From the NCBI RefSeq assembly GCF_025370105.1, contig NZ_JANQBK010000005.1, positions 186,001-250,000 on the forward strand: a DNA stretch of 64,000 nt, given 5' to 3'. Numbering within the stretch: the first letter of the stretch is position 1; each line of letters opens with the position of its first letter. The stretch comes from Sphingomonas hylomeconis (GTDB taxonomy: Bacteria > Pseudomonadota > Alphaproteobacteria > Sphingomonadales > Sphingomonadaceae). The position numbers were made by a program, and so were the translations under genes. Below, in pieces: positions 32,675 to 42,056 of the stretch. The notes under the pieces were generated by a model. The model searched no databases and was not told where the DNA came from. It saw nothing but the letters and a program-made list of their open reading frames with translations.

Positions 32675-33673
32675 ATGGACGCGACCATCGCCGGGCTGCG
32701 CCAGCCCAAGTTCCGCCCCGGCGTGACGACCGCGATCGAGCCGGGCCAGGCCGTGCTCCATCACGGCACGACGCGGTGCGCCTTTGCGTTCGAGCCGGCG
32801 GAGGCGCCCGCCGTCGCGCGGCTGATCGACCAGCTCGCGGCCGGCGGCATCGCCCTCGACGCGATGATCGCCGGCGTGCCTGACATAGCCGAAAAGGTCC
32901 CGGCGCTGCTCGAGCAGTTCGACGCGATCCGGCTGCTGGTCGATTCCACTCCTCATAGGGACGGGCTGGTCAGCGGGGCGCAGCTGTACCGCGAGATCCG
33001 CCGCATCGCCGCGCGCGTCACGCAGCGTGTCGCCCGCTCCGCCTTCCACACCGCCCTGATCGAAGGCCGCGCGACGCGCACGCAACTGATCGGCTATGCG
33101 CTCGAATATCACTATATCGTCAAGGCGGCGCCCGGGCTGATCGGCCCCGCGCTGGCGACGGCGATGACGGCGCGCGAGCGCACCGTGCTGCAGGCGTTCC
33201 TGAAATCCGAACTCGGGCATGACGCGTTTCTGGCGCGCGCGCTGGAAACGGTCGGGATCACGCCGGACCACCTCGAGGCGCACCAGCCGCTACCCGCCAC
33301 CTTCGCGCTGTGCGCGGCGCTCGGCGTCTATGCGCGGCAGCATCCGTTGTCGTTCAAGGCGGTATTGTTCCTGTTCGAGGAGGCGCAGGCAGCGTTCGTC
33401 GACGCGTTCGACGATCGTTGCCGCGCGCTGGGCCTGCCCGCCGCTTTCTATCTGCCGCTGCGCGATCATGCCGATCTCAACGCGGACTATGACCATGCCG
33501 ACATTTCGCGCGAGCTGATGGCGCTGGAAGGGGTCGTCGATCGCGAGGCCGCCGTCGTGGTCAAGCGCCACGTCGCGCTGATGATCGAGACGATGATCCA
33601 GCAGGAGGAGCAGATCCTGCACTTCTACGCCGAGCCCCGCGCGACGATCGCGCGCATCTTCGAGGACGCCTGA
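32675..33673 (+). CDS. haem-oxygenase-like diiron-type protein with RRE-like N-terminus (2 of 3)
   Basis: 332 residues; a strong GGAGGATAG site precedes the ATG, 11 bp after the previous stop. The N-terminal 90 residues are again winged-helix-like (R-P-G-V-T-T-A-I-E-P-G-Q-A-V-L, a strand, then a helical region ending in F-D-A-I-R-L-L-V-D). In the helical domain the residue set is conserved with the other two: E144/H146, E179-L-G-H182-D, E235, and H265-x3-N269-x4-H274. The first Glu is one position closer to its His than in the other two copies. The protein has no membrane segment. It overlaps the third copy (TGATGG), so the two are translationally coupled. Function unknown; O2-dependent oxidation is the family expectation. 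Confidence 0.75.
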   Translation: MDATIAGLRQPKFRPGVTTAIEPGQAVLHHGTTRCAFAFEPAEAPAVARLIDQLAAGGIALDAMIAGVPDIAEKVPALLEQFDAIRLLVDSTPHRDGLVSGAQLYREIRRIAARVTQRVARSAFHTALIEGRATRTQLIGYALEYHYIVKAAPGLIGPALATAMTARERTVLQAFLKSELGHDAFLARALETVGITPDHLEAHQPLPATFALCAALGVYARQHPLSFKAVLFLFEEAQAAFVDAFDDRCRALGLPAAFYLPLRDHADLNADYDHADISRELMALEGVVDREAAVVVKRHVALMIETMIQQEEQILHFYAEPRATIARIFEDA

Positions 33674-35172
33674 TGGATCTCTGGACCTTCCACCGCTACC
33701 GCGAACCACGGCTGTGCGTCGATGCGATCGAGCTGGCTACGGACTCCCCCGCCGTCACGCTGGTGCAGGGCGACGCGCGCTACACGCTGGCGCTCGACGA
33801 CCGCGCCGCGGCGGCGCGCATGGCCGCGGAGCTCGCCACGCTCAGCGACAGCGGCGCGCCGTTATGGGATCTGATGCGCCAGGCCGGCGCCGACGGCTGG
33901 GGCGCGCTCGGCGCGTTTCTCGACAGTCGCGCGCTGATCCGCGAGGGCCATGACGAGGCGCGCCGCCTGCTCGCCGCGCGGCATGCCGCGATCGACGCCT
34001 GCATCGCCGGCACCATCGCCGCGATCCGCGACGATCTGCCGGCCGCGCGGCGCGACCGTCTGGCGCGCCATGCCGCGCTGTTGCACGCCGAGGCCGAGAC
34101 GGTCCTGGGAAGCGACACGCTCGGCACGCTGGGCGATCCATTCGACGCCGATCGTCAGCCCAACTTCTTCCTCGGGCTGATCGTCGCCGAATTCGCCTAT
34201 TTCCGACGCTCGGCACCGCTGACGCTGATCGCGGCAAGCGTGATGCTGGCGCGTATCGCGGGCGACGACGCACGCCTGCCCGAGACGGATGCGGTACTCG
34301 AAGCACTCGCGCTCTACGATCCGCAGGATCTCGAAGCGCATTTGTGGCTCGTCGCGCGCGCGCTGGCGGACTCTACCGGCGACACCGCGCAGCGCTTCGC
34401 GACCCCGCCGATCCCCGATCTCCCGATGCTGCCCGGGCTCGAATTCATGCGCCGCGTCGAGGTGCTGACGCGCAGTGCGCTGCGGGCATGGGGCGAAAAC
34501 CCCTATGTGACCTTGCTCGATGCGCTCGGCGATCGCTGGTCGCCGCTGATCGCGGGGCCGTTCATCGAACAATATCACGTCACCTGCCGCTTCGTGGAGA
34601 TCGTCGCGCCAAGCCTCAGCCGCCGCCTGATCGCGCCGCTGCGCGCAATGATGTTCCGCTATTATGGCGAGGAAGTCGGGCACGAAGCGCTGGAAAGCAC
34701 GACCTGCGAGACGCTCGGCATTACCCAGGCGGCGCTCGATCAGGCGGTCCCGCTGCCGCTGCATTTCGCCTTCGTCGATCTGCTCACCCTCGTCGCGCAG
34801 ATCGATCCGGTCACCGCCTGCGCGTCGATCATGGTGATCGAGGGCGTGTTCGGCGAGCCGCCCAAGATGTCGCTGCGCCTTGCCGCGGTCGCGCGCACCA
34901 ATCCGGCGTTCAGCGAACTCGCCGGCGATCATGACGAACTGAACGAGGATCTCAACCACAACAGCATTTCGCGCGACGCGTTCGAACATATCGCCGCCGT
35001 GCCGCCCGCGACGCAGGCCCGCGTGATCCGCCGGATCCTGTTCCTGCTCGAACTCAACCACCGCGCCTGGGGCGGGATCGCCGATTTCTACGGGCCGCAA
35101 GCCGCGCTGCATCTGCAAGGATCGCTGGGCCGGCCATTGTCCCCATCGGGCGACGCGCCGCCTGCCCGCTGA
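33673..35172 (+). CDS. long haem-oxygenase-like diiron-type protein (3 of 3)
   Basis: 499 residues, about 170 longer than its two neighbours. The first ~92 residues repeat the RRE-like pattern (A-I-E-L-A-T-D-S-P-A-V-T-L-V, R-Y-T-L-A-L-D, L-G-A-F-L-D-S-R-A-L-I). Residues about 95-245 are an extra helical domain without the ligand set, perhaps a decayed second copy of the fold. The C-terminal domain keeps E299-x2-H302, E334-V-G-H337-E, E390, and H420-x3-N424-x4-H429, in the same order as in the other two. The extra domain could be a scaffold or dimerisation unit. It ends the operon, 112 bp before the next start, which has its own promoter features. Confidence 0.72.
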   Translation: MDLWTFHRYREPRLCVDAIELATDSPAVTLVQGDARYTLALDDRAAAARMAAELATLSDSGAPLWDLMRQAGADGWGALGAFLDSRALIREGHDEARRLLAARHAAIDACIAGTIAAIRDDLPAARRDRLARHAALLHAEAETVLGSDTLGTLGDPFDADRQPNFFLGLIVAEFAYFRRSAPLTLIAASVMLARIAGDDARLPETDAVLEALALYDPQDLEAHLWLVARALADSTGDTAQRFATPPIPDLPMLPGLEFMRRVEVLTRSALRAWGENPYVTLLDALGDRWSPLIAGPFIEQYHVTCRFVEIVAPSLSRRLIAPLRAMMFRYYGEEVGHEALESTTCETLGITQAALDQAVPLPLHFAFVDLLTLVAQIDPVTACASIMVIEGVFGEPPKMSLRLAAVARTNPAFSELAGDHDELNEDLNHNSISRDAFEHIAAVPPATQARVIRRILFLLELNHRAWGGIADFYGPQAALHLQGSLGRPLSPSGDAPPAR

Positions 35173-35220
35173 CCAGCCCCGCGCCGCCGACCCCGGAGCG
35201 GCCGCAAACGGACCGCCGCG

Positions 35221-35236
35221 CTAGGGGTAACTACGG
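35221..35236 (+). promoter_or_regulatory. weak copy of the 16-bp stress-island element
   Basis: CTAGGGGTAACTACGG matches ATCGGGAATATTACGG at 10 of 16 positions and lies 49 bp before the start of the next stress-protein gene, the same spacing as the better copies, but in the opposite orientation. Confidence 0.3.
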
Positions 35237-35284
35237 AGCGCCGCGCCCTCTTTCGTCCGGCATGACGGGTGGGAGGAGACGGCA

Positions 35285-36109
35285 ATGATCAGGGACATCG
35301 TGGCGATCGTCGAAGACGGCGAGAAGGCCGGTGCGCTGCTCGATGCCGTCGGCGGCTTTGCCCGGCAGACCGGGGCATTCCTCAAGCTCGTGGTGCTGAC
35401 GCCGGCGCAGAAGGTCTCGCCGGCGATCGCGCCGCTGGAATCGCTCTACGTGCCCGATGTCGTGCTGCTGGGCGACGATGCCGCGAACGTCGATGCCGTG
35501 CGGACGCGCCTCGCGCAAACCGGCTGCGCGTTCGAGATCGTCGGACTGTATGACGATGGCAGCGCGCTGGCCCGCGCGGCGTCGCTGCGGCAACTCGGCG
35601 ATCTGATCGTGATCGGCGGGCGGGGCGACTGGCCCACCGCCGGGCTGCGCACGCGCGTGATCGAAACGCTGCTGCGCTCGTCGGGCACGCCGATCCTGCT
35701 GCTGCCCGCCGGCCTCCCGATGCCGCGGATGCGTCATGTTGTGCTGGGCTGGACGCCCACGTCCCCCGCCTTTCGCGCGCTGCACGATCTGATCCGGCTG
35801 GCCGAACCCGGCGCCGCGATCGACGTGGTGACGATCGCCCCCGCCCCGCGTACCGGCGACGAAGCCGACGTTTCCCATGGCGAGGTCGAACGACACCTTG
35901 CGCGGCACGGCTTTGTCGCCCAAGGCCAGTGGATCATCGGCGATCATCAGCCGGACGCGACCACGCTTGAGCGCTATGCGCGCGGGGTCGCCGCCGACCT
36001 GCTGGTAGTAGGCGGGACGACGCATTCCCACCTGCGCAACCGCATCCTGGGCGGCGTGACCAGCGACCTTATCGAACGCGCCGACACTGCCGTGCTGATC
36101 TCGCAATAG
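35285..36109 (+). CDS. two-domain universal stress protein (A-type pair with the copy at 45.9 kb)
   Basis: 274 residues, tandem USP domains. The C-terminal domain carries the ATP-binding signature [18 protein letters not shown] (G-x2-x-x9-G-G-x-T form). The N-terminal domain has V-I-G-G-R-G-D but a degenerate loop. It begins [12 protein letters not shown] and is clearly paralogous to the protein at 45,919-46,743. GGGAGGAGACGG provides the ribosome site. It is 44 bp before the phosphoketolase gene, so it probably heads a USP-xfp-ackA transcript. USPs of this kind help survival under low oxygen or energy stress, usually by binding ATP. Confidence 0.88.
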   Translation: MIRDIVAIVEDGEKAGALLDAVGGFARQTGAFLKLVVLTPAQKVSPAIAPLESLYVPDVVLLGDDAANVDAVRTRLAQTGCAFEIVGLYDDGSALARAASLRQLGDLIVIGGRGDWPTAGLRTRVIETLLRSSGTPILLLPAGLPMPRMRHVVLGWTPTSPAFRALHDLIRLAEPGAAIDVVTIAPAPRTGDEADVSHGEVERHLARHGFVAQGQWIIGDHQPDATTLERYARGVAADLLVVGGTTHSHLRNRILGGVTSDLIERADTAVLISQ

Positions 36110-36153
36110 TTTCCGCCCCGCCCGAGCCGCGTGGTCCGCCCAGGAGAATCGAT

Positions 36154-38511
36154 GTGACCCCCACCCTATCCGACGGCCAGCTGGCAGCGCTCGACGCCTA
36201 TTGGCGCGCCGCCAATTATCTCTCGGTCGGTCAGATCTATCTGCGCGACAACCCGCTGCTCGATCGCCCGCTGACCCGGCAGGACGTGAAGCCCCGCCTG
36301 CTCGGCCATTGGGGCACCACGCCGGGCATCAACTTCGTCTACGCCCATCTCAACCGGCTGATCGTCGAGCACGATCTCGACATGATCTACGTGATCGGGC
36401 CGGGCCATGGCGGGCCGGGGCTGGTCGCCAACGCCTATCTCGAGGGCTCCTATACCGAACATTATCCCGCGATCGAGCGCAGCCATAGCGGGATGGAGCG
36501 GCTGTTCCGGCAGTTTTCCTGGCCCGGCGGCATCCCCAGCCATGTCTCGCCCGAAACGCCGGGCTCGATCCACGAAGGCGGCGAGCTCGGCTATTCGCTC
36601 GCCCATGCCTATGGCGCGGCGTTCGACAATCCGGATCTCATCGTCGCCTGTATCGTCGGCGACGGCGAGGCCGAGACCGGGCCGCTCGCGGCGAGCTGGC
36701 ACAGCAACAAGTTCGTCAATCCGGCGCGCGACGGCGCGGTGCTGCCGATCCTCCATCTCAACGGCTTCAAGATCGCCAACCCGACCATCCTGGCGCGGAT
36801 CGGGCGCGAGCAACTGACCGAGCTGCTGCGCGGCTACGGCCACGAGCCCTATTTCGTCGAGGGCGACGATCCCGCCATCGTGCACCGCGTGATGGCGGAA
36901 ACGCTGGAAATGGTGCTGCAGGACATCAAGACGATCCAGGCGGCGGCCCGCACCGCAGCGGGCGCACCGGTGCGCCCGCGCTGGCCGATGATCGTGCTCA
37001 AGACGCCCAAGGGCTGGACCGGTCCGAAAACGGTCGACGGCGTGCCGGTCGAGGGCACGTGGCGCGCGCACCAGGTGCCGCTCGCCGATTTCAGCAAGCC
37101 CGAGCATGTCGCGCAACTGGAGGCGTGGCTGCAAAGCTATCGCCCGGCCGAATTGTTCGACGAGGGCGGCAAGATCCGCGACGCGCTGTCCGCGCTAGCG
37201 CCGACCGGGCACCGCCGGATGAGCTCCAACCCGCACGCCAATGGCGGCATGCTGCTCGAGCCGCTCTCGCTCCCCGACTTTCGCGACTTCGCCGTTGCCG
37301 TTGCCACGCCCGGCGGCGTCGAGGCCGAGGCCACGCGCGCGCTCGGCCACTATCTGCGCGAAGTCATGCGGCTCAATCTCGATCGGCAAAATTTCCGCCT
37401 GTTCGGCCCCGACGAGACCGCGTCCAACCGGCTCGACGCGGTCTACGACGTCGCGGGCAAGGCCTGGATGGCCGAAATCGAGCCGGTCGATCAGGATCTG
37501 AGCGCCACCGGCCGGGTGATGGAAGTGCTCAGCGAGCATCTCTGCCAGGGCTGGCTCGAAGGCTATCTGCTCACCGGCCGGCACGGCTTCTTCTCGTGCT
37601 ACGAGGCGTTCGCGCACATCGTCGATTCGATGCTCAACCAGCATGCCAAATGGCTGAAGGTCAGCCGCAACATTCCCTGGCGGCGGCCGATCGCGTCGCT
37701 CAACTATCTGCTCACCTCGCACGTCTGGCGACAGGACCATAACGGCCTGTCGCACCAGGATCCCGGGTTCATCGATCAGGTCGCCAACAAGACGTCCGAT
37801 ATCGCGCGCATCTATCTGCCGCCGGACGCCAATTGCCTGTTGTCGGTCGCCGATCACTGCCTGCGCAGCCGCGATTACGTCAATCTGATCGTCGCGGGGA
37901 AGCAACCCGAATGGCAGTGGCTGGGGATCGACGCCGCGGTGCGGCATTGCACGGCGGGTGCGGGGATCTGGCACTGGGCCGGCATCGCCGACGAGGATCC
38001 CGACGTGGTGATGGCGTGCGCCGGCGACGTGCCAACGCTGGAGGCGCTCGCCGCGGTCATGCTGCTGCGCGACTATGTGCCCGATATCCGCATCCGCTTC
38101 GTCAACGTCGTCGATCTGATGGTGCTCGAGCCGCGCGGCGAACATCCGCACGGGCTCGACGATCATGGCTTCGATGCGCTGTTCACCACCGACAAGCCGG
38201 TGATCTTCGCCTTTCACGGTTTCCCGGCGATGATCCACAAGCTCACCTATCGCCGCACCAATCATGGCAACATGCACGTGCGCGGCTACAAGCAGGAAGG
38301 CACCACGACCACGCCGTTCGACATGGTCGTGCTCAACGATCTCGATCGCTATCGGCTCGCGCTCGACGCGATCGAGCGCATTCCGCGCTTTGCCCACGAA
38401 GTGCCGGCGGCCCGAAACCGCTACTGGGCGACGATGGAACGGCACAAATTGCACATCGCCGAGCATGGCGAGGACATGCCCGAGGTGCGCGACTGGCGCT
38501 GGTCGGCATGA
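36154..38511 (+). CDS. xfp: phosphoketolase (xylulose-5-P/fructose-6-P)
   Basis: 785 residues, full length for the thiamine-diphosphate enzyme. GTG start with AGGAG 7 bp upstream; an overlapping ATG runs straight into a stop. Signatures: L-G-H-W-G-T-T-P-G near the N-terminus, I-G-P-G-H-G-G-P-G, the ThDP motif [14 protein letters not shown], and the C-terminal [12 protein letters not shown]. It cleaves sugar phosphates with phosphate to acetyl phosphate plus a shorter sugar phosphate. The overlapping acetate kinase gene turns acetyl phosphate into ATP, a short oxygen-independent energy route. This fits the low-oxygen genes downstream. No phosphotransacetylase is in the window. Confidence 0.95.
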   Translation: MTPTLSDGQLAALDAYWRAANYLSVGQIYLRDNPLLDRPLTRQDVKPRLLGHWGTTPGINFVYAHLNRLIVEHDLDMIYVIGPGHGGPGLVANAYLEGSYTEHYPAIERSHSGMERLFRQFSWPGGIPSHVSPETPGSIHEGGELGYSLAHAYGAAFDNPDLIVACIVGDGEAETGPLAASWHSNKFVNPARDGAVLPILHLNGFKIANPTILARIGREQLTELLRGYGHEPYFVEGDDPAIVHRVMAETLEMVLQDIKTIQAAARTAAGAPVRPRWPMIVLKTPKGWTGPKTVDGVPVEGTWRAHQVPLADFSKPEHVAQLEAWLQSYRPAELFDEGGKIRDALSALAPTGHRRMSSNPHANGGMLLEPLSLPDFRDFAVAVATPGGVEAEATRALGHYLREVMRLNLDRQNFRLFGPDETASNRLDAVYDVAGKAWMAEIEPVDQDLSATGRVMEVLSEHLCQGWLEGYLLTGRHGFFSCYEAFAHIVDSMLNQHAKWLKVSRNIPWRRPIASLNYLLTSHVWRQDHNGLSHQDPGFIDQVANKTSDIARIYLPPDANCLLSVADHCLRSRDYVNLIVAGKQPEWQWLGIDAAVRHCTAGAGIWHWAGIADEDPDVVMACAGDVPTLEALAAVMLLRDYVPDIRIRFVNVVDLMVLEPRGEHPHGLDDHGFDALFTTDKPVIFAFHGFPAMIHKLTYRRTNHGNMHVRGYKQEGTTTTPFDMVVLNDLDRYRLALDAIERIPRFAHEVPAARNRYWATMERHKLHIAEHGEDMPEVRDWRWSA

Positions 38512-39683
38512 ACGACGCGCCGGGCGAGACGGTGCTGACCTTCAACGGCGGCTCGTCGTCGCTGAAGTTCGGCCTGTTCGAGGTCCGCGCGGGCGATGCC
38601 ACGGTGCTGCTCGCCGGCGAGATCGAGACGCTGGGCGCGGGATCGGTCCGGCTGCATGCGGCCGACGCCGCGGGCAGCACGATTGCCGACCGGATGCTTG
38701 GCGATGCGGCACCGGACAGCTGGGCCGGCCACGTCGTCGACCTGCTCGACCGATCGTCCGGGCACCGCCCGAGCGTGATCGGGCATCGGCTCGTCCATGG
38801 CGGGCCAGCGCTGTCGGCGCCGGTGCGGATCGACGCGGCGGTGCTGCGGCAGCTCGATCGGGCGCGCGGCTTCGCCCCGCTGCACATTCCCCAGGCGCTG
38901 GCGACGATCCGCGCGACGCAACTACATTTCCCGCACTGCCGCCAGGTGGCGTGCTTCGATACCGCCTTTCATGCGGCGATGCCGGCGGTGGCCAGCACCC
39001 TGCCGCTTCCCGCGGCGCTGCGCGACCAGGGGCTGCGGCGCTACGGTTTTCACGGCCTGTCGTGCCAGTCGATCGTGCGCCAGCTCGGCGCGGACCTGCC
39101 CGAGCGGCTGATCGTCGCGCATCTCGGCAACGGCGCCAGCGTGACCGCCATCCGCGCCGGCCGGTCGGTCGATACCAGCATGGGCCTGACCCCGACTGGC
39201 GGCATCATCATGGGCCGGCGCAGCGGCGATCTCGATCCCGGCCTCCTGCTGCATCTGATGCGCGAACACGGCTATGGCGCTGCGGCGCTCGAGCGGCTGG
39301 TCGATCACGAGAGCGGCCTGTTCGGCATTTCCGGGCTCGACAGCGACATGCGCCGGCTCAACGATGCCGCGCCGGCCAATCCCGCTGCCGCCCTGGCGAT
39401 CGCCATGTTCTGCCGGTCGCTCGGCAAGGCGATCGCCGGCATGGCGCATGTCCTGGGCGGCGTGGATATGATCGTCTTTACCGGCGGCATCGGCGAGCAC
39501 GATCCCGGCGTGCGCGCGACCGTGGCCGGCGAGCTCGCCTGGCTCGGCGCGACGCTCGATCCGGCGCGCAACCGCGCGGGCGGCGGCCGGATCAGCACCG
39601 ACGGCGCTGGCCTCGTCCTGCGCGTGCTGCCCGCGCAGGAGGATCGACAGATCGCGCTGCTCAGCGCCAGCCTTACCGCCTGA
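38508..39683 (+). CDS. ackA: acetate kinase
   Basis: 391 residues starting at an ATG inside the phosphoketolase stop (ATGA). ASKHA-fold kinase marks: [12 protein letters not shown] at the N-terminus, [45 protein letters not shown], and F-T-G-G-I-G-E-H-D. It converts acetyl phosphate and ADP to acetate and ATP. Coupling to xfp indicates that its acetyl phosphate comes from sugar-phosphate cleavage rather than from acetyl-CoA. The 3' end lies 18 bp from a convergent gene, with no clear hairpin between them. Confidence 0.95.
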   Translation: MNDAPGETVLTFNGGSSSLKFGLFEVRAGDATVLLAGEIETLGAGSVRLHAADAAGSTIADRMLGDAAPDSWAGHVVDLLDRSSGHRPSVIGHRLVHGGPALSAPVRIDAAVLRQLDRARGFAPLHIPQALATIRATQLHFPHCRQVACFDTAFHAAMPAVASTLPLPAALRDQGLRRYGFHGLSCQSIVRQLGADLPERLIVAHLGNGASVTAIRAGRSVDTSMGLTPTGGIIMGRRSGDLDPGLLLHLMREHGYGAAALERLVDHESGLFGISGLDSDMRRLNDAAPANPAAALAIAMFCRSLGKAIAGMAHVLGGVDMIVFTGGIGEHDPGVRATVAGELAWLGATLDPARNRAGGGRISTDGAGLVLRVLPAQEDRQIALLSASLTA

Positions 39684-39701
39684 GGTAATAGACTCTGCGG
39701 C

Positions 39702-40370
39702 TCAGGCCGGTGTCGCCGGCTCCGACGCCCGCACGGCCGCGCGCTCCTTGTCGAGCGTCGCGGCGATCGCGCGGGCATGCGTGCGCACGTCTTCGAGATG
39801 CCGCCGCGCTGCGACCTCGTCGAGATCGTGCGTGACATGACCGAAATGGTGATGCGCGGAGGGCTGCATGTCGAAACCGCGTTCGATATACCGATCGAAG
39901 CATTGCACCAGCGAGCGCATCTGCCCCATCTCGTCGAGCCAGATTTCCTTCAGGCCCGATGTGGTGAAGCTGATCAGCCGTTTGCCCGCCAGCACGCCGC
40001 CGGCCGCGCGGCGATACAGTGCTTCCGGGTTCACGCCTTGGCCCAGCACGCGCTCGAGATAGCCCTTGAGCATCGCCGGCGGCGTGCCGAACCAGAGCGG
40101 ATAGACCAGGACGAACACGTCCGTCTGGCGCAGCAGCGTCAGTTCGTCCTCGACGTCCTGGAACAACCGGGTTTCCCCGCCCGGCCGTTCGGTCGAGCGC
40201 AGCACGGGGTGGAAGCCCATCGCATAGAGATCGCGCAGCAGCACTTCATGGCCGTGGCTGCGCACCGTCGCGCAATAGGCTTCGGCGATCGCGGCGTTGA
40301 AGCTGTCCTGCTCCGGATGGCACAGCACGACGATGTGACGCGGGGGGGTATCAATGTGTTGGTCGGTCAC
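39702..40370 (-). CDS. NAD(P)H dehydrogenase (quinone), flavodoxin-fold, KefF/YwrO-like
   Basis: 222 residues from a GTG with AAGGAG 7 bp upstream; upstream in-frame ATGs lack a ribosome site and add a non-conserved tail. Flavodoxin-like start I-V-V-L-C-H-P-E-Q-D-S-F-N, then F-V-L-V-Y-P-L-W-F-G-T-P-P-A-M-L-K-G-Y-L-E-R-V, the FMN- and quinone-site region of the MdaB/NQO family. G-K-R-L-I-S-F-T-T-S-G follows. It probably transfers two electrons from NAD(P)H to quinones, avoiding radicals. Some relatives are ancillary subunits of Kef potassium channels; no Kef gene is adjacent, although a K+ channel gene occurs further on. It lies 100 bp downstream of a stress-protein gene on the same strand. 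Confidence 0.85.
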   Translation of the reverse strand: MTDQHIDTPPRHIVVLCHPEQDSFNAAIAEAYCATVRSHGHEVLLRDLYAMGFHPVLRSTERPGGETRLFQDVEDELTLLRQTDVFVLVYPLWFGTPPAMLKGYLERVLGQGVNPEALYRRAAGGVLAGKRLISFTTSGLKEIWLDEMGQMRSLVQCFDRYIERGFDMQPSAHHHFGHVTHDLDEVAARRHLEDVRTHARAIAATLDKERAAVRASEPATPA

Positions 40371-40438
40371 GGTCAGGCTCCTTGCCGGTCGGGATCGCGG
40401 GAATGCCGCGTGCATGGGATCGATTGATGCGCGTCCGT

Positions 40439-40459
40439 CCGGGCTCGGCAATGGCCCGG
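40439..40459 (-). terminator. possible terminator after the universal stress protein gene
   Basis: CCGGGC / GCCCGG arms with a 9-base loop lie 11 bp past the stop of the minus-strand USP gene. Six base pairs and no T-run make this only a candidate. Confidence 0.3.
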
Positions 40460-40470
40460 CACGGCGCCGG

Positions 40471-41271
40471 CTAGTGCGCGAGGAACAGCGGCACCGGGCA
40501 TTCCTCCAGCATCCGTTGGGTCACCCCGCCAAACGCCGCTTCCAGGAACCGCCGATGGCCGAACCCGCCCATCACCAGATAGGCGGCATCGAGCGCGGCG
40601 ATCGTGTGGAGGATGATCGAACTCGGCAGGTCGCCATTGGCATCGATCTGCCGCACGACGGATTTGATGCCGTGGCGCGAAAGATATTCGGCCGCTTCGG
40701 TAACCGGCAGCCTGAGCGAGCCGTCATCGATCACGAGCAGCGTCACCGAGCCGGCATGCGCCAGCAGCGGCACCGCGGCGCGCAGCGCAGCCTCGCACGC
40801 CGGCGATCCGTCCCAGGCGACCAGCGCAGGACCGGTGACGTGGAGGCGCTTGGCCGAGGCCGGCACCGCGAGGATTGGCTTCTCGGTCTTGACCGCCACT
40901 TCCCCGACCAGCTTGATCATGTCGGGATAGGCGGAGTCGAGCTCGCGGTTGAGCACCACGATGTCCGCCATGCCGATCGAGTCACGCAGCGACGGCCCGA
41001 GAAACCCGGTCTTGTCCAGCCAGGTATAGGGCACGTCCTCGGTGCGCAGGCGCTGTTCCATATGCGTGCGGTTCGCCGTCTCGCGTTTCTCTTCCTGATC
41101 CATTAGTAGCGCGGCGCCGCCGACTTCGGCATAATCGCCGACAAACAGCGGCAGGATCGAGATATCGACGCAGCTCAGGTGGCCGTCGAGCATGCGGGTC
41201 AGATCCAGCGCGGCCTGGAAGCGGGCTTCCTGCCCGTCATCGTCATGCATCAGCACGAGCACGTTCTTCAT
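40471..41271 (-). CDS. two-domain universal stress protein (B-type pair with the copy at 60.5 kb)
   Basis: 266 residues. It begins [21 protein letters not shown] and is paralogous to the protein at 60,501-61,307 over its full length. The first domain lacks the ATP loop. The second domain keeps V-A-W-D-G-S and V-M-G-G-F-G-H-R-R-F-L-E-A-A-F-G-G-V-T. The ATG is the only start giving a family-like N-terminus. Longer in-frame extension would run into the neighbouring BI-1 gene. A near-consensus copy of the 16-bp island element lies 56 bp upstream, so it is probably induced together with the other stress genes. Confidence 0.88.
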   Translation of the reverse strand: MKNVLVLMHDDDGQEARFQAALDLTRMLDGHLSCVDISILPLFVGDYAEVGGAALLMDQEEKRETANRTHMEQRLRTEDVPYTWLDKTGFLGPSLRDSIGMADIVVLNRELDSAYPDMIKLVGEVAVKTEKPILAVPASAKRLHVTGPALVAWDGSPACEAALRAAVPLLAHAGSVTLLVIDDGSLRLPVTEAAEYLSRHGIKSVVRQIDANGDLPSSIILHTIAALDAAYLVMGGFGHRRFLEAAFGGVTQRMLEECPVPLFLAH

Positions 41272-41326
41272 GATCAGATCTCCAATCGGGTGGCGAACAG
41301 CGTAGGGCGGCGTGGCGACGCCAGGC

Positions 41327-41342
41327 ATCGGGAATATTACGG
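41327..41342 (-). promoter_or_regulatory. 16-bp stress-island element before USP gene
   Basis: ATCGGGAATATTACGG, one of the best copies. It ends 56 bp before the USP start codon. A TACGCT hexamer about 22 bp further toward the gene could be the -10. Confidence 0.55.
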
Positions 41343-42056
41343 ACCCGGCGGCGCCGGTTCTTCGGCCGCGGGCAGCAGCTGCAACGGATCGAGCGCCAGC
41401 GTCGCGGCGGCCTCGCCGGCAACGTCGCCCAGCGTCTCGGTTGGGCGGGAGCGTTCGTAAAAGGCGAGCAGTCGGCGAAAATTGCCCGTCACGATCAGCG
41501 CGATGATGAGCAGGATCGCTTCGGCCAGGTCGGAGCCGACCGGCCCCATGCCGAACCACAGCGTCAGGGCGGCGGCCAGCACCGATCCGGCGAGCAGCGG
41601 CGTCAGGAACAGCCCTGTCCGGGTAACGCTGCGGGGTAGCGAGAATTGCACCAGCGCCAGAAAGCCATAGCCGCCCATCGCGGCGGCCAGCGCGATCACG
41701 ACGATCGTCAGGCCGAGCCTGGCAAACGCGGTCTCCAGCGCGACGCCGGTGATCGCCGCCTGCACGACGAACAGCGCGACGATCGCGGCCGCCGGCAATC
41801 GCGGCGCGACGCGCGCGACGATCTCGAACAGCATGGGCACCAGCAACGGCGCGAGGACCAGCGCCCAGCCGGCATCGGTCAACCCAGCCGGTCCGCGGTC
41901 AGCCGCCCGCACCTCGCCGGCGAGCAGGGCAGATGCCGTGGCGATGGCAAGCCCCAGCGCGATGAAGCTGAACACCCGCGCAAGATAGTCCGCTGCGGAC
42001 TGTCGCCCACCGTTGCCGTCGCTGGCCAGCAGGTCGTCGGCGAGCGTCCGGATCAT
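41337..42056 (-). CDS. Bax inhibitor-1 (YccA/BI-1)-type membrane protein
   Basis: 239 residues with seven predicted membrane helices. The opening Y-L-A-R-V-F-S-F-I-A-L-G-L-A-I-A-T-A-S-A is the characteristic first helix of the BI-1 family. A polar C-terminal tail rich in Glu and Pro follows the last helix (A-A-E-E-P-A-P-P-G-P). Bacterial members such as BsYetJ act as pH-sensitive calcium leaks; other members interact with FtsH. It overlaps the preceding small membrane protein gene by 4 bp (ATGA), forming a two-gene unit. Its 3' end runs into the regulatory element of the USP gene. Confidence 0.8.
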   Translation of the reverse strand: MIRTLADDLLASDGNGGRQSAADYLARVFSFIALGLAIATASALLAGEVRAADRGPAGLTDAGWALVLAPLLVPMLFEIVARVAPRLPAAAIVALFVVQAAITGVALETAFARLGLTIVVIALAAAMGGYGFLALVQFSLPRSVTRTGLFLTPLLAGSVLAAALTLWFGMGPVGSDLAEAILLIIALIVTGNFRRLLAFYERSRPTETLGDVAGEAAATLALDPLQLLPAAEEPAPPGP

